DNA from: Porticoccaceae bacterium
Lineage (GTDB): Bacteria > Pseudomonadota > Gammaproteobacteria > Pseudomonadales > Porticoccaceae
Length of the DNA stretch: 13,781 nt
Direction: 5' to 3'
Assembly (NCBI GenBank): GCA_030741175.1
Contig: JASLVT010000014.1
Coordinates: 1-13,781, forward strand
The notes beneath the pieces are model-generated. The model did not search any database and had not been told where the DNA came from. It was given only the letters and a program-made list of their open reading frames with translations. Numbering within the stretch: position 1 is the stretch's first letter; each line of letters opens with the position of its first letter. Below, piece after piece: positions 6,326-13,781 of this stretch. Both the position numbers and the translations under genes were made by a program.

Positions 6326-7087
6326 ATGCTGATAAAACCGTCATCGATAACAGCGGGTCTTAGCGGTCCACAGATGCTATATCAAGGGGTAGCTCTGCTC
6401 TGGCATCCACAGATTCGTTGGTTAGTACTGATCCCCTTATGCATCAATATCCTGCTATTTTCATCGCTTACGTGGTTAGCTGGACAGTGGTTAGGGGATT
6501 GGCTGCAAACAATAATGACGCAAGTACCAGACTGGCTTCATTGGCTGATCTGGATTGTTTGGCTGCTATTTATTGTCCTAGCTCTTATTATTTACGCCTT
6601 TGGCTTTACCCTATTGGCCAATTTAATCGGTTCACCATTCTATGGACTGTTGGCGGAAAGGATTCTTTTAATGGAGTCTGATAACAGCAACAGTCAGCTA
6701 ACGACTGCACTTATGCAAACCGCATGGCAGAGTTTTTTACGTCAACTCCAGTTACTCGGCTATTTTGTTCCCCGCACGATTGGTGTTGGGCTGCTCACCA
6801 TGATTATCAGCTTTATCCCTGCAATCAACCTACTGGCACCGCTGATTGCCGGAGCTTGGGCCGCCTGGTCTCTATCAATTCAATATCTGGACTACGGTGC
6901 TGAGATTGACCAAGTCACATTAAGGGACTTACTGAAACGTGGGCGCAAGCAACGCTGGCGGGGAATGAGCTTCGGATTCACTGTATTAATCGCCTCCGCA
7001 ATACCGCTACTCAATGTATTAATACTGCCTGCAGCGGTGATTGGCGGCACCTTGTTGTGGAGCAGAGAATATAGGCCTAAGCTCTAG
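6326..7087 (+). CDS. cysZ: Sulfate transporter CysZ (EI24 family)
   Basis: An inner-membrane protein of 253 residues, the same length as E. coli CysZ, which takes up sulfate for cysteine synthesis. The pattern fits CysZ: N-terminal [19 protein letters not shown] before the first membrane segment, then a region resembling the E. coli VPDWLQWL stretch (here VPDWLHWL), [14 protein letters not shown] (compare ANWIAAPFNGLLAE), YFVPR, IQYLDY and [13 protein letters not shown] near the end. About four to six hydrophobic stretches are visible. ATG 6326 starts the recognisable homology but has no clear ribosome site. The gene is 65 bp after smpB with no terminator that I can see, so read-through from smpB is possible. 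Its last 11 bases overlap the end of the helicase gene on the opposite strand. Confidence 0.9.
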   Translation: MLIKPSSITAGLSGPQMLYQGVALLWHPQIRWLVLIPLCINILLFSSLTWLAGQWLGDWLQTIMTQVPDWLHWLIWIVWLLFIVLALIIYAFGFTLLANLIGSPFYGLLAERILLMESDNSNSQLTTALMQTAWQSFLRQLQLLGYFVPRTIGVGLLTMIISFIPAINLLAPLIAGAWAAWSLSIQYLDYGAEIDQVTLRDLLKRGRKQRWRGMSFGFTVLIASAIPLLNVLILPAAVIGGTLLWSREYRPKL

Positions 7088-8606
7088 CATCCTCTGCTGT
7101 CTTATCAACTGAAGGCTCTTGATTCGCTAAGGGCTCTTGCGCTGAGGGCTCTTCTTTCGCTGAGGGCTCTTTATTCGCTGAGGGCTCTTTATTCGCTGAG
7201 GGCTCTGGTTGCGCTGAGGGCTCTGGTTTTGGAGAGGGTGCGTTCTTTGCTACTGCTATGGTTGCGGGAGCTTCCTTAAGCAAATGCTCCTCGGGCATTG
7301 TGCAGGGCAATTTCATATCGAGCAGTTTTTCGATCGGCTCGAGCAAGAAGGCATCATCCTCACAGGCAAAACTGATTGAGGTACCGGTCTTACCCGCGCG
7401 ACCGGTGCGGCCTATACGGTGAACATAGTCCTCAGGCTCTTCCGGCAAGGTGTAATTAATTACATGACTGATACCATCGACATGGATACCCCGCCCAGCA
7501 ACATCGGTAGCCACCATGACTTTTAATGAACCAGACTTAAATGAATCCAGCGCTCGCATACGCTTGTTCTGAGGAACATCACCGGACAATAGACCAACTT
7601 TAAAGCCCTTCTTTCTAAGTTTTTCATGTAGCGTCCGACAAATATCTCTGCGATTGGCAAATACCATCACGCTATCGACATCATCGTTGGCAAGAAGGTT
7701 ATTTAGCAGGGCAAACTTTTCATCGGCCGTAGTGATATAAATCTTTTGATTGACCGTGTCTGTAGCCACTTGCTCCGCATCTATCTCAACCGTCACTGGG
7801 TTATCAGTCCAAGTTTCCGACAGGCGCAAAATTTCGGGGGTGAAAGTGGCTGAAAAAAGTAATGTCTGGCGCTCCTCGCGCTTTGGCGTCAAACGCACCA
7901 GACGACGCACCTGTGGAATAAAACCCATATCCAACATGCGGTCAGCTTCATCGATAACCAACACCTCAACCTGATCTAAATAGATATCGCGATTATTGGC
8001 AAAATCTAATAATCGGCCCGGTGTCCCGACCAGAATATCGCAATGGTGCTTTTCAATCTTCTGCAGTTGCCTACCATAATCCATACCACCCACAAGACAG
8101 TGGACTTTAAGATCGGTATGTTTGACCAAGCGCATCGCATCATCGGCTATTTGGATGGCTAGTTCTCGGGTGGGCGCCATGATTAATGCTCGCGCCTCAC
8201 CCATATAGCGTTCCCCATCAACTGGATGTTTAATTAAGTCGGTAATGGTGTTGACTAGAAAGGCCGCGGTTTTACCGGTACCCGTTTGTGCTTTGCCCAC
8301 AATATCATGGCCATGCAGGGTATGAGGTAAAGAGGACGCTTGTATCGGAGTGCAATATTTAAATCCGGCATCCTGAATGCCACGCATCAAAGACGCAGGC
8401 AGATCAAAATCATGAAAACGGGTTTTCCCATCTACAGCTTCCACAACAAATGTTGAAACATCCCAATTTTTACCTCGACTGCCACGACCGGAGCCTCTTC
8501 TGCGGCGAGCAGGTTTAACTTTATCGGTCGCCTCTGTGGCGGCCTGTGTCTCATTAGAATGTGTTTTATCAGATGTAGAATTAATTTCAGTCAAAATAAT
8601 CCCCAC
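7077..8606 (-). CDS. rhlB: ATP-dependent DEAD-box RNA helicase, RhlB type
   Basis: An RNA helicase related to RhlB, which in E. coli unwinds RNA for the degradosome; degradosome membership here is inferred. Residue numbers count from an upstream TTG at 8621. Motifs in order are FHDFDLP and TPIQ (Q motif, to 94), AQTGTGKT (111-118), PTRELA (150-155), TPGR (200-203), DEAD (224-227), SAT (257-259) and [10 protein letters not shown] (401-410). [19 protein letters not shown] and [12 protein letters not shown] resemble Pseudomonas RhlB-like proteins. A basic linker ([12 protein letters not shown]) precedes the core, and the C-terminus is a Pro/Glu/Ser/Ala hexapeptide repeat. No ATG exists at the N-terminus. 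I chose GTG 8606 (509 aa) with GAG 8 nt upstream; TTG 8621 and TTG 8594 are alternatives. The symbol is by resemblance; other Rhl paralogues are possible. Confidence 0.9.
   Translation of the reverse strand: MGIILTEINSTSDKTHSNETQAATEATDKVKPARRRRGSGRGSRGKNWDVSTFVVEAVDGKTRFHDFDLPASLMRGIQDAGFKYCTPIQASSLPHTLHGHDIVGKAQTGTGKTAAFLVNTITDLIKHPVDGERYMGEARALIMAPTRELAIQIADDAMRLVKHTDLKVHCLVGGMDYGRQLQKIEKHHCDILVGTPGRLLDFANNRDIYLDQVEVLVIDEADRMLDMGFIPQVRRLVRLTPKREERQTLLFSATFTPEILRLSETWTDNPVTVEIDAEQVATDTVNQKIYITTADEKFALLNNLLANDDVDSVMVFANRRDICRTLHEKLRKKGFKVGLLSGDVPQNKRMRALDSFKSGSLKVMVATDVAGRGIHVDGISHVINYTLPEEPEDYVHRIGRTGRAGKTGTSISFACEDDAFLLEPIEKLLDMKLPCTMPEEHLLKEAPATIAVAKNAPSPKPEPSAQPEPSANKEPSANKEPSAKEEPSAQEPLANQEPSVDKTAEDARA
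7101..7223 (-). repeat. 18-bp tandem repeat encoding EPSANK-like hexapeptides
   Basis: Seven head-to-tail units lie in the last part of the helicase gene. In reading order they encode [35 protein letters not shown] and EPSVDK. The GGCTCT core recurs on the plus strand at 7114, 7132, 7147, 7165, 7183, 7201 and 7219, spaced 18 bp except one 15-bp step. The two EPSANK units (7170-7187 and 7188-7205) are identical in DNA, suggesting a recent duplication. All unit lengths keep the frame. The peptide should be a disordered, Pro-rich tail. Confidence 0.92.
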
Positions 8607-8932
8607 AGTTATTCTCGCCAATAGTTGGCTAATAAGCGGCTATACTAATAGCGCCTTGCCATGAAAGGCGCGGAGTGTAGCAGAATTGCCAGTAAACCGC
8701 TCAACAGATTAATCGTACGTAAAAACCGATAACAACGGACTACAGTGCAAGAGTAATAAGACGCACGACTAGAATGCTCGCAACCTATTTTAATGTGCAC
8801 ACTTACATACTGCGGATGAAACAGGATTTAATACGATTATCTCAGGCACAATGATTTTTAGGATAGTTAAATTTCCCTTTCTTTGCTGCCAACATTGACC
8901 GAAAATAGATCCATCTCAATAGAGAAGCCACC
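8607..8932. other. Gene-free intergenic region between divergent helicase and MATE genes
   Basis: About 326 bases hold no credible gene. Short frames such as 8661-8732 and 8774-8854 (23 and 26 codons) lack ribosome sites and any recognisable sequence. No tRNA-like cloverleaf is visible. The region must carry promoters for both flanking genes, but I find no convincing -35/-10 pair: a TTGACC at 8895-8900 has no matching -10, and A+T-rich candidates near 8870 are weak. The only clear structure is the hairpin at 8651-8671. An AGAGAAG ribosome site for the MATE gene is at 8921-8927. Confidence 0.7.
8651..8671. promoter_or_regulatory. Perfect 7-bp hairpin/dyad upstream of the helicase gene
   Basis: GCGCCTT (8651-8657) pairs perfectly with AAGGCGC (8665-8671) around a 7-nt loop. 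No T run follows on either strand, so it is not an intrinsic terminator. It lies about 45 bp upstream of the helicase GTG and could be an operator or a structure in that gene's 5' leader. Function is unknown. Confidence 0.4.
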
Positions 8933-10309
8933 ATGATTTCAACGTCGAACAAAGCCTCAACCTTCATAGGGGATGCCAGCGATCTCTTGCGCCTCGCCGG
9001 ACCGTTAATGCTCGGGCAGATCGCTGTGGTGGGGATGACCGTGACAGATATCTATATGGCTGGTCAGGTCAGTGCTAACGACTTAGCCGCGCTGCAATTA
9101 GGGGGCAGTATTTGGGCGATGATCAGCCTACTGGTGATTGGTATTATGATCGGCAACAGTCCAATTATTGGTCACTTATGGGGTGCGAATCAGCTAGATA
9201 GGGTGCGATTTCAGTTTCAGCAGGGGCTATGGTTATCACTGCCGATGGGCATCGCGGTCTGTGGCGCGATATTGTTGGGCTTGGCATTGCTGGGACAACT
9301 AGATATCTCTGATGAGGTGTATCGCATCGCCAAGGGCTACCTACTACCCTATCTTATCACCGGATTTATGTTTCCCGCTTTTTTTGCCTTCCGCGCAACC
9401 TATGAGGGCATCGGCGATATCAGACCCGTTATGCTGTTTAACTGCCTAGCTTTCGTCCTCAACGCTATTCTCGATTACATACTAGTGTTTGGTTACCTAG
9501 GGTTTCCAGCCATGGGCGGTATCGGCGCTGCCTGGGCGACCACTGTTGTTATGTTTTTTCTATTATTGGCAATGGTAGTCTACGGCCTGAAAGCAAAAAA
9601 CATAAAGAAACTGCAACTATACCAACAATTTTCAGTACCAAGCCGCACAGCCATCGCAGGCATTTTGCGGCTGGGTATTCCCATATCTCTGACTATTGCT
9701 GCAGAAATCGGCTTCTTTGCTATTATCCCTATGCTGATTGCCCACTTAGGTGCCAATGTGCTGGGTGCCCATGCCATTACCAATAATCTGGATTCTCTGG
9801 CATATATGATTCCGCTGGGAATCGGTCAGGCATTGACCATCAAAGTCTCCCATGCTCAGGGTCGCATGGATCCACTGGCGGCGCGACGAATCTGTGTCAC
9901 TGGATTTAAATTAGTCTTTCTATTTGCCCTGATTTTAGGGAGCTTAAAAATTCTATTGCGCTATGACTTCGCGGCAATTTTTAGTCCCGTTGCCGAGGTG
10001 CAGGTGATCGCCGCCAGCTTATTCTTTTTCTCTGCGGCACTGGGCTGTTTCGATTCATTACAGATGTCTTGCAGCGGCGCCCTCCGCGGTTACAAAGATG
10101 CCCGAGGGCCACTTGTTATTCAGGTGATCGCGTTCTGGGTAATTGCCTTCCCCATCGCCTACAGCTTGGCGTTGACGGATTTTTGGGGTGAGCCTATGGG
10201 AGTCTATGGATTTTGGGCTGGACTAATCATTGCATCCTCTATCGCCAGCCTATCAATGCTGTACCGCTGGAATCTAGTCTCAAAAGCTAAGATCGCTAAG
10301 GCGGCCTAG
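8933..10309 (+). CDS. MATE family multidrug efflux protein (NorM-like)
   Basis: A 458-residue inner-membrane antiporter of the MATE family, which exports cationic drugs or metabolites in exchange for Na+ or H+. Length and about 12 hydrophobic segments fit. Typical features are the N-terminal LRLAGPLMLGQIAVVGMTVTD opening with TM1, the DIYMAGQVSANDLAA loop, GHLWGANQ, FRATYEGIGDIRPVM, and in the second half IPISLTIAAEIGFF, LGAHAITNN, GIGQALTIKVSHAQG and CSGALRGYKDARGP. These are the repeated MATE half-motifs. The substrate and the coupling ion cannot be read from sequence. The start is ATG 8933 with AGAGAAG 5 nt upstream. Its stop overlaps the prmC stop by 4 bp on the other strand. No regulator gene is next to it. 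Confidence 0.94.
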   Translation: MISTSNKASTFIGDASDLLRLAGPLMLGQIAVVGMTVTDIYMAGQVSANDLAALQLGGSIWAMISLLVIGIMIGNSPIIGHLWGANQLDRVRFQFQQGLWLSLPMGIAVCGAILLGLALLGQLDISDEVYRIAKGYLLPYLITGFMFPAFFAFRATYEGIGDIRPVMLFNCLAFVLNAILDYILVFGYLGFPAMGGIGAAWATTVVMFFLLLAMVVYGLKAKNIKKLQLYQQFSVPSRTAIAGILRLGIPISLTIAAEIGFFAIIPMLIAHLGANVLGAHAITNNLDSLAYMIPLGIGQALTIKVSHAQGRMDPLAARRICVTGFKLVFLFALILGSLKILLRYDFAAIFSPVAEVQVIAASLFFFSAALGCFDSLQMSCSGALRGYKDARGPLVIQVIAFWVIAFPIAYSLALTDFWGEPMGVYGFWAGLIIASSIASLSMLYRWNLVSKAKIAKAA

Positions 10310-11160
10310 TAAGAACCCGGCAAACAACCCAAAGTGACTCGGTCTAACCCATTGTAGTCTGCCTGAGTGGCCACTGATTGAAAGCCAGCAGCAGTAAATA
10401 GATCCCTTACTATTGAACCCTGATTGTAGCCATGCTCGACTATCAACCAACCGGCCTGGCGTAAAAACCCCGAGCTCTGCCCAATTATCAGTCTAAGGTC
10501 ATCTAGACCATCGGCACCAGCTACCAGTGCCGAAGTGGGTTCAAAGCGAACATCGCCGATCAGAAGATGATCATCCTCCGCTTCAATATAGGGCGGGTTG
10601 CTGACAATAAGATCGAATTTCCTTTCAGATTGCGCAGCGGCAAGGGCGGAAAACCAATCACTTTGCAGCACAGTGACATTGGGCAAATGATTAACCTCTC
10701 GATTATGCTCTGCCAACTCAACCGCCTCGGCTTGCAAATCCACAGCAATAATCTGCCATGCCGGCCGCTCAGCGGCCAGTGCCAGGGCGATTGCGCCAGT
10801 GCCAGTACCCAAGTCCAATACCTGACTCTCCTCTGGCAATGCCAACTCCAAGGCATTTTCAACCACAAGCTCGGTTTCCGGTCGCGGGATTAGCGTATGG
10901 GGAGAGACACACAGATCTAGAGTCCAAAATCCCTGAGTGCCAGTAATAAAAGCGACTGGCTCGCCCTGCAAACGGCGGGAAAATAAGCGCTCAAACTCGG
11001 CAATTTGTGCGTCCTGAAGCATATGGTCGGGCCAAGTTTTCAACCAGGTGCGATCCACATTCAAACAGTGGCAAAGCAGTAGTTCGGTATCCAGTAACGC
11101 CGAATCGCTGGCTGACTGCAACTCGGTACTGCGTTGCAGAAGGCTGGCAATCGTGGTCAT
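10306..11160 (-). CDS. prmC: Peptide chain release factor N5-glutamine methyltransferase PrmC
   Basis: A 284-residue SAM-dependent enzyme that methylates the glutamine of the GGQ motif in release factors RF1 and RF2. Motifs visible are TGTQGFWTLDL, LIPRPETELVVE (90-101), the SAM-binding DLGTGTGAIALALA (116-129), the Asp at the end of the next strand (IIAVDLQ) and the catalytic NPPYI (188-192), followed by RFEPTSALVAGADGL. The N-terminal helical domain with LLLCHCL is also typical. Length is close to E. coli PrmC (277). The start is ATG 11158-11160, directly after the prfA TAA with no base between, so translation probably depends on ribosomes finishing prfA. The gene order puts the enzyme beside its substrate RF1. 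The stop overlaps the MATE gene stop. Confidence 0.96.
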   Translation of the reverse strand: MTTIASLLQRSTELQSASDSALLDTELLLCHCLNVDRTWLKTWPDHMLQDAQIAEFERLFSRRLQGEPVAFITGTQGFWTLDLCVSPHTLIPRPETELVVENALELALPEESQVLDLGTGTGAIALALAAERPAWQIIAVDLQAEAVELAEHNREVNHLPNVTVLQSDWFSALAAAQSERKFDLIVSNPPYIEAEDDHLLIGDVRFEPTSALVAGADGLDDLRLIIGQSSGFLRQAGWLIVEHGYNQGSIVRDLFTAAGFQSVATQADYNGLDRVTLGCLPGSY

Positions 11161-12243
11161 TTAGTCGGCCAGTGAGGCTAGCTGTTCAGCCTGAAATTCA
11201 TTTACTAATGGTTGCACTACTTCGCCGAGCATCCCTTCCATCACCTCGGCAAGTTTGTACAGCGTAAGATTGATGCGATGATCGGTGACGCGGCCTTGAG
11301 GAAAATTATAGGTACGGATGCGCTCCGAGCGATCACCGCTACCAACTAAGCTTTTACGCTGCTCAGACTGCTCTTTGGCCGCCGCATCGTCCTGAGCCGA
11401 ATCCAACCTTGCCTGAAGCACCGCCATGGCTTTGGCGCGATTCTTGTGCTGCGAGCGCTCATCCTGACATTCCACCACGATACCGGTGGGCAGATGGGTC
11501 AAGCGAATTGCTGAATCGGTTTTATTGACATGCTGACCGCCTGATCCCGATGCACGAAAGGTATCGACGCGCAAATCAGCTTTATTAATTTCAATTGCAT
11601 CCTGAGCATCTGCCTCCGGCATAATCGCAACAGTGCAGGCAGAGGTGTGAATGCGACCCTGAGACTCGGTATCAGGCACACGCTGAACCCGATGGGCACC
11701 AGATTCAAATTTGAGTTGTGAGTAAACCCCTGTACCGACAATACGTGCAATTATTTCCTTATAACCGCCGTGGTCTCCGGCGCTCTCACTCATTACTTCG
11801 ACCTTCCAACGCTGAGTTTCAGCGAATTTGCTGTACATACGGAATAAGTCACCAGAGAAAATAGCCGCTTCATCACCGCCGGTTCCGGCACGGATCTCCA
11901 AAAACACATTTTTATGGTCATTGGGATCTTTGGGTAACAGCAGTTTTTGTAATTCCAACTCCAATAACTCTATCTGCTTTTCACCCTCTTTCAGCTCATC
12001 TTGGGCCATAGCGCGCATATCTGGATCTGAGTCTTTAGCCAGTATCTTGGCTTCCTCGATATTATCGGTTACATCCTGAAATCTGATGTAGGACTTAACC
12101 ACAGGTTCCAACTCAGCATATTCTTTGGATAACTCGCGAAATTTGTCTTGATCACCAATAATATCCGGGTCACTCATCAGCGCCCCCACTTCCTCATAGC
12201 GTTCGGATAGGTTATCTAGTTTGGCCAGTATTGATGCTTTCAT
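11161..12243 (-). CDS. prfA: Peptide chain release factor 1 (RF1)
   Basis: RF1 recognises UAA and UAG on the ribosome and releases the finished peptide. At 360 residues it is full length. The stop-codon reading motif is PDT (190-192, PxT form of RF1, in [19 protein letters not shown]), which separates it from RF2 (SPF). The GGQ motif is at 235-237 in [12 protein letters not shown]; Gln237 is the residue that PrmC methylates. [21 protein letters not shown] and [11 protein letters not shown] are also visible. The start is ATG 12243, only 3 bp after the hemA stop. Its own stop is TAA. The gene sits between hemA and prmC in a tight operon, the usual gammaproteobacterial arrangement. Confidence 0.98.
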   Translation of the reverse strand: MKASILAKLDNLSERYEEVGALMSDPDIIGDQDKFRELSKEYAELEPVVKSYIRFQDVTDNIEEAKILAKDSDPDMRAMAQDELKEGEKQIELLELELQKLLLPKDPNDHKNVFLEIRAGTGGDEAAIFSGDLFRMYSKFAETQRWKVEVMSESAGDHGGYKEIIARIVGTGVYSQLKFESGAHRVQRVPDTESQGRIHTSACTVAIMPEADAQDAIEINKADLRVDTFRASGSGGQHVNKTDSAIRLTHLPTGIVVECQDERSQHKNRAKAMAVLQARLDSAQDDAAAKEQSEQRKSLVGSGDRSERIRTYNFPQGRVTDHRINLTLYKLAEVMEGMLGEVVQPLVNEFQAEQLASLAD

Positions 12244-12246
12244 AGG

Positions 12247-13500
12247 TTATTTTTTCTTAAGGTCAAAGAGTTCATGAGTGGCATCAATAGTCGTATTGCG
12301 CCCTTCCTCACCAGCCTGCTTTAGCTTAGTGGTTGGCTTGTGGAGCAGTTTATTGGTCAGATTACGTGCCAAAGTATTAATCACCTTTGTTGAATCCTGC
12401 CCGCGCTGCAGAGCGACCAACGCCTTCTCCACCTCCTGATCACGAATCAACTCTGCACTATCGCGAAAGGCTTTAATGGTATCAACAACCGTTAGGGATC
12501 GCTGTTTAGTGGACCAGTTTTCAACCTCCTGATCAACGATTGTCTGCGCCTTATCCGCGGCGGTTTGCCGTGCACGCAGGTTATCTTGAATCACTTCTTC
12601 AAGATCATCGACCGTATAGAGATAGACATCAGTCAATTCCTCAACTTCTGGCTCAATATCCCGCGGCACAGCAATATCCACCATAAATAAAGGCTTGTGT
12701 AGACGTTTTCGAAGTGCTGACTCCACTGCACCTTTGCCTAAAACGGGTAACTGGCTGGCAGTAGAGGAAATAACAATATCCGCCTGATGTAAAAAGTCAG
12801 GAATATCGGCCAGCAAAATGGCCTCCGCAGAAAAATTCTGTGCCAATTCCTGAGCTCTGGTTAATGTGCGGTTAGCCACCGTAATTTGACCTATATGCTT
12901 TTCTTGCAAATGCCGAGCAACCAGCTCAATGGTGTCACCGGCACCAATAAGCAACGCATGAGCGCTATTTAGATTAGCAAAAATTTGCTCTGCCAAACTG
13001 ACTGTTGCATAGGCAACCGACACTGGATTCTGGCCAATCGCGGTTTCAGAACGCACTCGCTTGGCGGCGGCAAATGCCTGTTGAAAGGCCTGATTTAATT
13101 CCGCTGCCACCGTCCCCGCCTCGCGACCCACCGAATAAGCCGATTTAATCTGGCCAAAGATTTGTGGCTCGCCCAACACCAGTGAGTCGAGGCCACTGGC
13201 AACACAAATCATATGACGAATAGCTTCTTGATCCCGATAGCAGTAGTAACAGGAGCGCAGTTCTTCAATATCGAGATTTTTGCTCTCAGCCAACCAACTC
13301 AGCACTTGCTGCTCAGTCATATCTCCACTTAGATAAATCTCAGTGCGATTGCAGGTGGACAGCAATGCGAGCTCCGCCGCACCCATTGTGGACTGCCCCT
13401 GTTGCAATGACTCCACGACAATTTCTGGCGCAAAGGCAATGCGTCCTCGCAAATCTACCGAGGCTGACTTATGGTTAATACCAAATGCTAAGATGCCCAT
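12247..13500 (-). CDS. hemA: Glutamyl-tRNA reductase HemA
   Basis: The first enzyme of the C5 route to haem and other tetrapyrroles: it reduces glutamyl-tRNA(Glu) to glutamate-1-semialdehyde with NADPH. At 417 residues it has family length. Catalytic Cys50 lies in LLSTCNRTEIY, at the same number as in E. coli. LGEPQI (109-114), the NADPH-binding GAGDTIELVARHL (from 186), VANRT, SSTASQLPV and FMVDIAVPRDIEPEV follow, then the helical dimer domain. I chose ATG 13500 (MGILAFGINHKSA), which matches the family start. A TTG at 13530 would add ten residues without family character. No clear ribosome site precedes the ATG. It is the first gene of hemA-prfA-prmC and is divergent from the lolB start, as in E. 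coli and Pseudomonas. Confidence 0.97.
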   Translation of the reverse strand: MGILAFGINHKSASVDLRGRIAFAPEIVVESLQQGQSTMGAAELALLSTCNRTEIYLSGDMTEQQVLSWLAESKNLDIEELRSCYYCYRDQEAIRHMICVASGLDSLVLGEPQIFGQIKSAYSVGREAGTVAAELNQAFQQAFAAAKRVRSETAIGQNPVSVAYATVSLAEQIFANLNSAHALLIGAGDTIELVARHLQEKHIGQITVANRTLTRAQELAQNFSAEAILLADIPDFLHQADIVISSTASQLPVLGKGAVESALRKRLHKPLFMVDIAVPRDIEPEVEELTDVYLYTVDDLEEVIQDNLRARQTAADKAQTIVDQEVENWSTKQRSLTVVDTIKAFRDSAELIRDQEVEKALVALQRGQDSTKVINTLARNLTNKLLHKPTTKLKQAGEEGRNTTIDATHELFDLKKK

Positions 13501-13554
13501 AAATATTTCAACAGTGCCTTTTGCAACCAATCGAGAGCTTTATTTAAGTTGGCG

Positions 13555-13560
13555 ATTTTA
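13555..13560 (-). promoter_or_regulatory. Candidate -10 element for the hemA-prfA-prmC operon
   Basis: On the minus strand TAAAAT (5/6 to TATAAT) stands about 55 bp upstream of the hemA ATG. No good -35 sequence is found 16-18 bp further up. It would give a leader of roughly 48 nt. This is a weak call. Confidence 0.28.
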
Positions 13561-13619
13561 CACCAGTCTCGCACGCAAAAGGAGATTGACGGAAAAATCA
13601 TTTATATGGATCAGTTAAA

Positions 13620-13665
13620 TCGGAGCTTTCCGACCATCATGATGCCTAGATCTTGTGCAAGGCAT
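13620..13665. promoter_or_regulatory. Cluster of three small dyads between hemA and lolB
   Basis: Three palindromic elements follow one another: TCGGA-GCTT-TCCGA (13620-13633), the perfect palindrome CATCATGATG (13635-13644), and ATGCCT-N12-AGGCAT (13642-13665). The last one abuts the candidate lolB -35. They could be binding sites for regulators of the divergent pair. Each is short and could arise by chance. Confidence 0.25.
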
Positions 13666-13694
13666 TTGTCTTCACTCAATAGATTCGACAAAAT
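13666..13694 (+). promoter_or_regulatory. Candidate lolB promoter against the ATG
   Basis: TTGTCT (13666-13671, 4/6), a 17-bp spacer and CAAAAT (13689-13694, 4/6) would place +1 on base 13701, the A of the lolB ATG, with six bases between as at smpB. There is no ribosome site before this ATG. The hexamers are weak, so this is only a candidate. Confidence 0.3.
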
Positions 13695-13700
13695 AGCCCA

Positions 13701-13781
13701 ATGAAGAATACAACTCTTTCACTGTTTTTCGCTTGCCTTCTACTGTTGGGCGGCTGTGTCACGGCACCAGAAAAGGCCGAT
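13701..13781 (+). CDS. lolB: Outer membrane lipoprotein, probable LolB (N-terminal 27 codons only)
   Basis: The visible 27 residues are a lipoprotein signal peptide: MKNTT, a hydrophobic run LSLFFACLLLLGG, and lipid-acceptor Cys19 in a canonical LGGC lipobox, followed by VTAPEKAD. The residue after Cys is Val, not Asp, so it should be sent to the outer membrane. LolB takes lipoproteins from the LolA carrier and inserts them into the inner leaflet of the outer membrane. The identity rests on position: lolB lies divergent from hemA in E. coli and Pseudomonas. The visible residues alone do not prove it. An in-frame TAG lies at 13680-13682 and no other ATG, GTG or TTG follows it, so ATG 13701 is the start. 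The gene runs out of the window. Confidence 0.8.
   Translation, partial: MKNTTLSLFFACLLLLGGCVTAPEKAD

Noticed and set aside
8774..8854. Small ORF of 26 codons upstream of the MATE gene
   Set aside because: No ribosome binding site, no recognisable sequence, and a length expected by chance in a 326-bp gap. The 23-codon frame at 8661 fails for the same reasons.

Overview
The window is a compact stretch of chromosome from a gammaproteobacterium, most likely a marine one related to the Pseudomonadales/Cellvibrionales (SAR92/OM60-type) lineages. This placement rests on gene order and on how the proteins read by eye: Fur, BamE, RnfH, RatA and SmpB sit in the same order and orientation as in Pseudomonas, and Fur has a single cysteine after its HHDHM motif, as in Pseudomonas. 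G+C is moderate, by eye just under half. No search was run, so genus-level placement is open.

Layout, left to right. (1) 1-1190 (+): the 3' part of panB (pantothenate pathway), then a thiol-type glutathione peroxidase, convergent with (2) 1239-3060 (-): fur followed downstream by an alanine/glycine:Na+ symporter. (3) 3131-6260: bamE (+), then a probable leftward operon of NSS-family transporter, ratA and rnfH, then smpB (+) divergent from the transporter. The transporter looks like an insertion into the otherwise conserved ratA/smpB junction. (4) 6326-8606: cysZ (+), tail-to-tail and overlapping with an rhlB-type DEAD-box RNA helicase (-) whose C-terminus carries a hexapeptide tandem repeat. 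(5) 8607-8932: a gene-free gap with one perfect hairpin. (6) 8933-13500: a MATE efflux pump (+), tail-to-tail with the tightly packed leftward operon hemA-prfA-prmC. (7) 13701-13781: the first 27 codons of a lipoprotein, almost certainly lolB, divergent from hemA.

How they work together. hemA-prfA-prmC joins the first step of tetrapyrrole synthesis to release factor 1 and to the methyltransferase that modifies the GGQ glutamine of that factor. BamE and LolB are both outer-membrane biogenesis lipoproteins. SmpB is the trans-translation partner of tmRNA, and RatA/RnfH are its conserved but functionally debated neighbours. Fur controls iron genes. The two sodium symporters, CysZ and the MATE pump are transport functions.

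The window is essentially housekeeping. I see no phage, IS element, CRISPR array, tRNA/rRNA gene, toxin island or biosynthetic cluster, and no sign of an undescribed multi-gene system. The points most worth a second look are: a strong promoter whose predicted start falls exactly on the smpB ATG (possible leaderless mRNA), a weaker copy of that geometry at lolB, the 18-bp coding repeat in the helicase gene, and the transporter inserted into the ratA/smpB locus.
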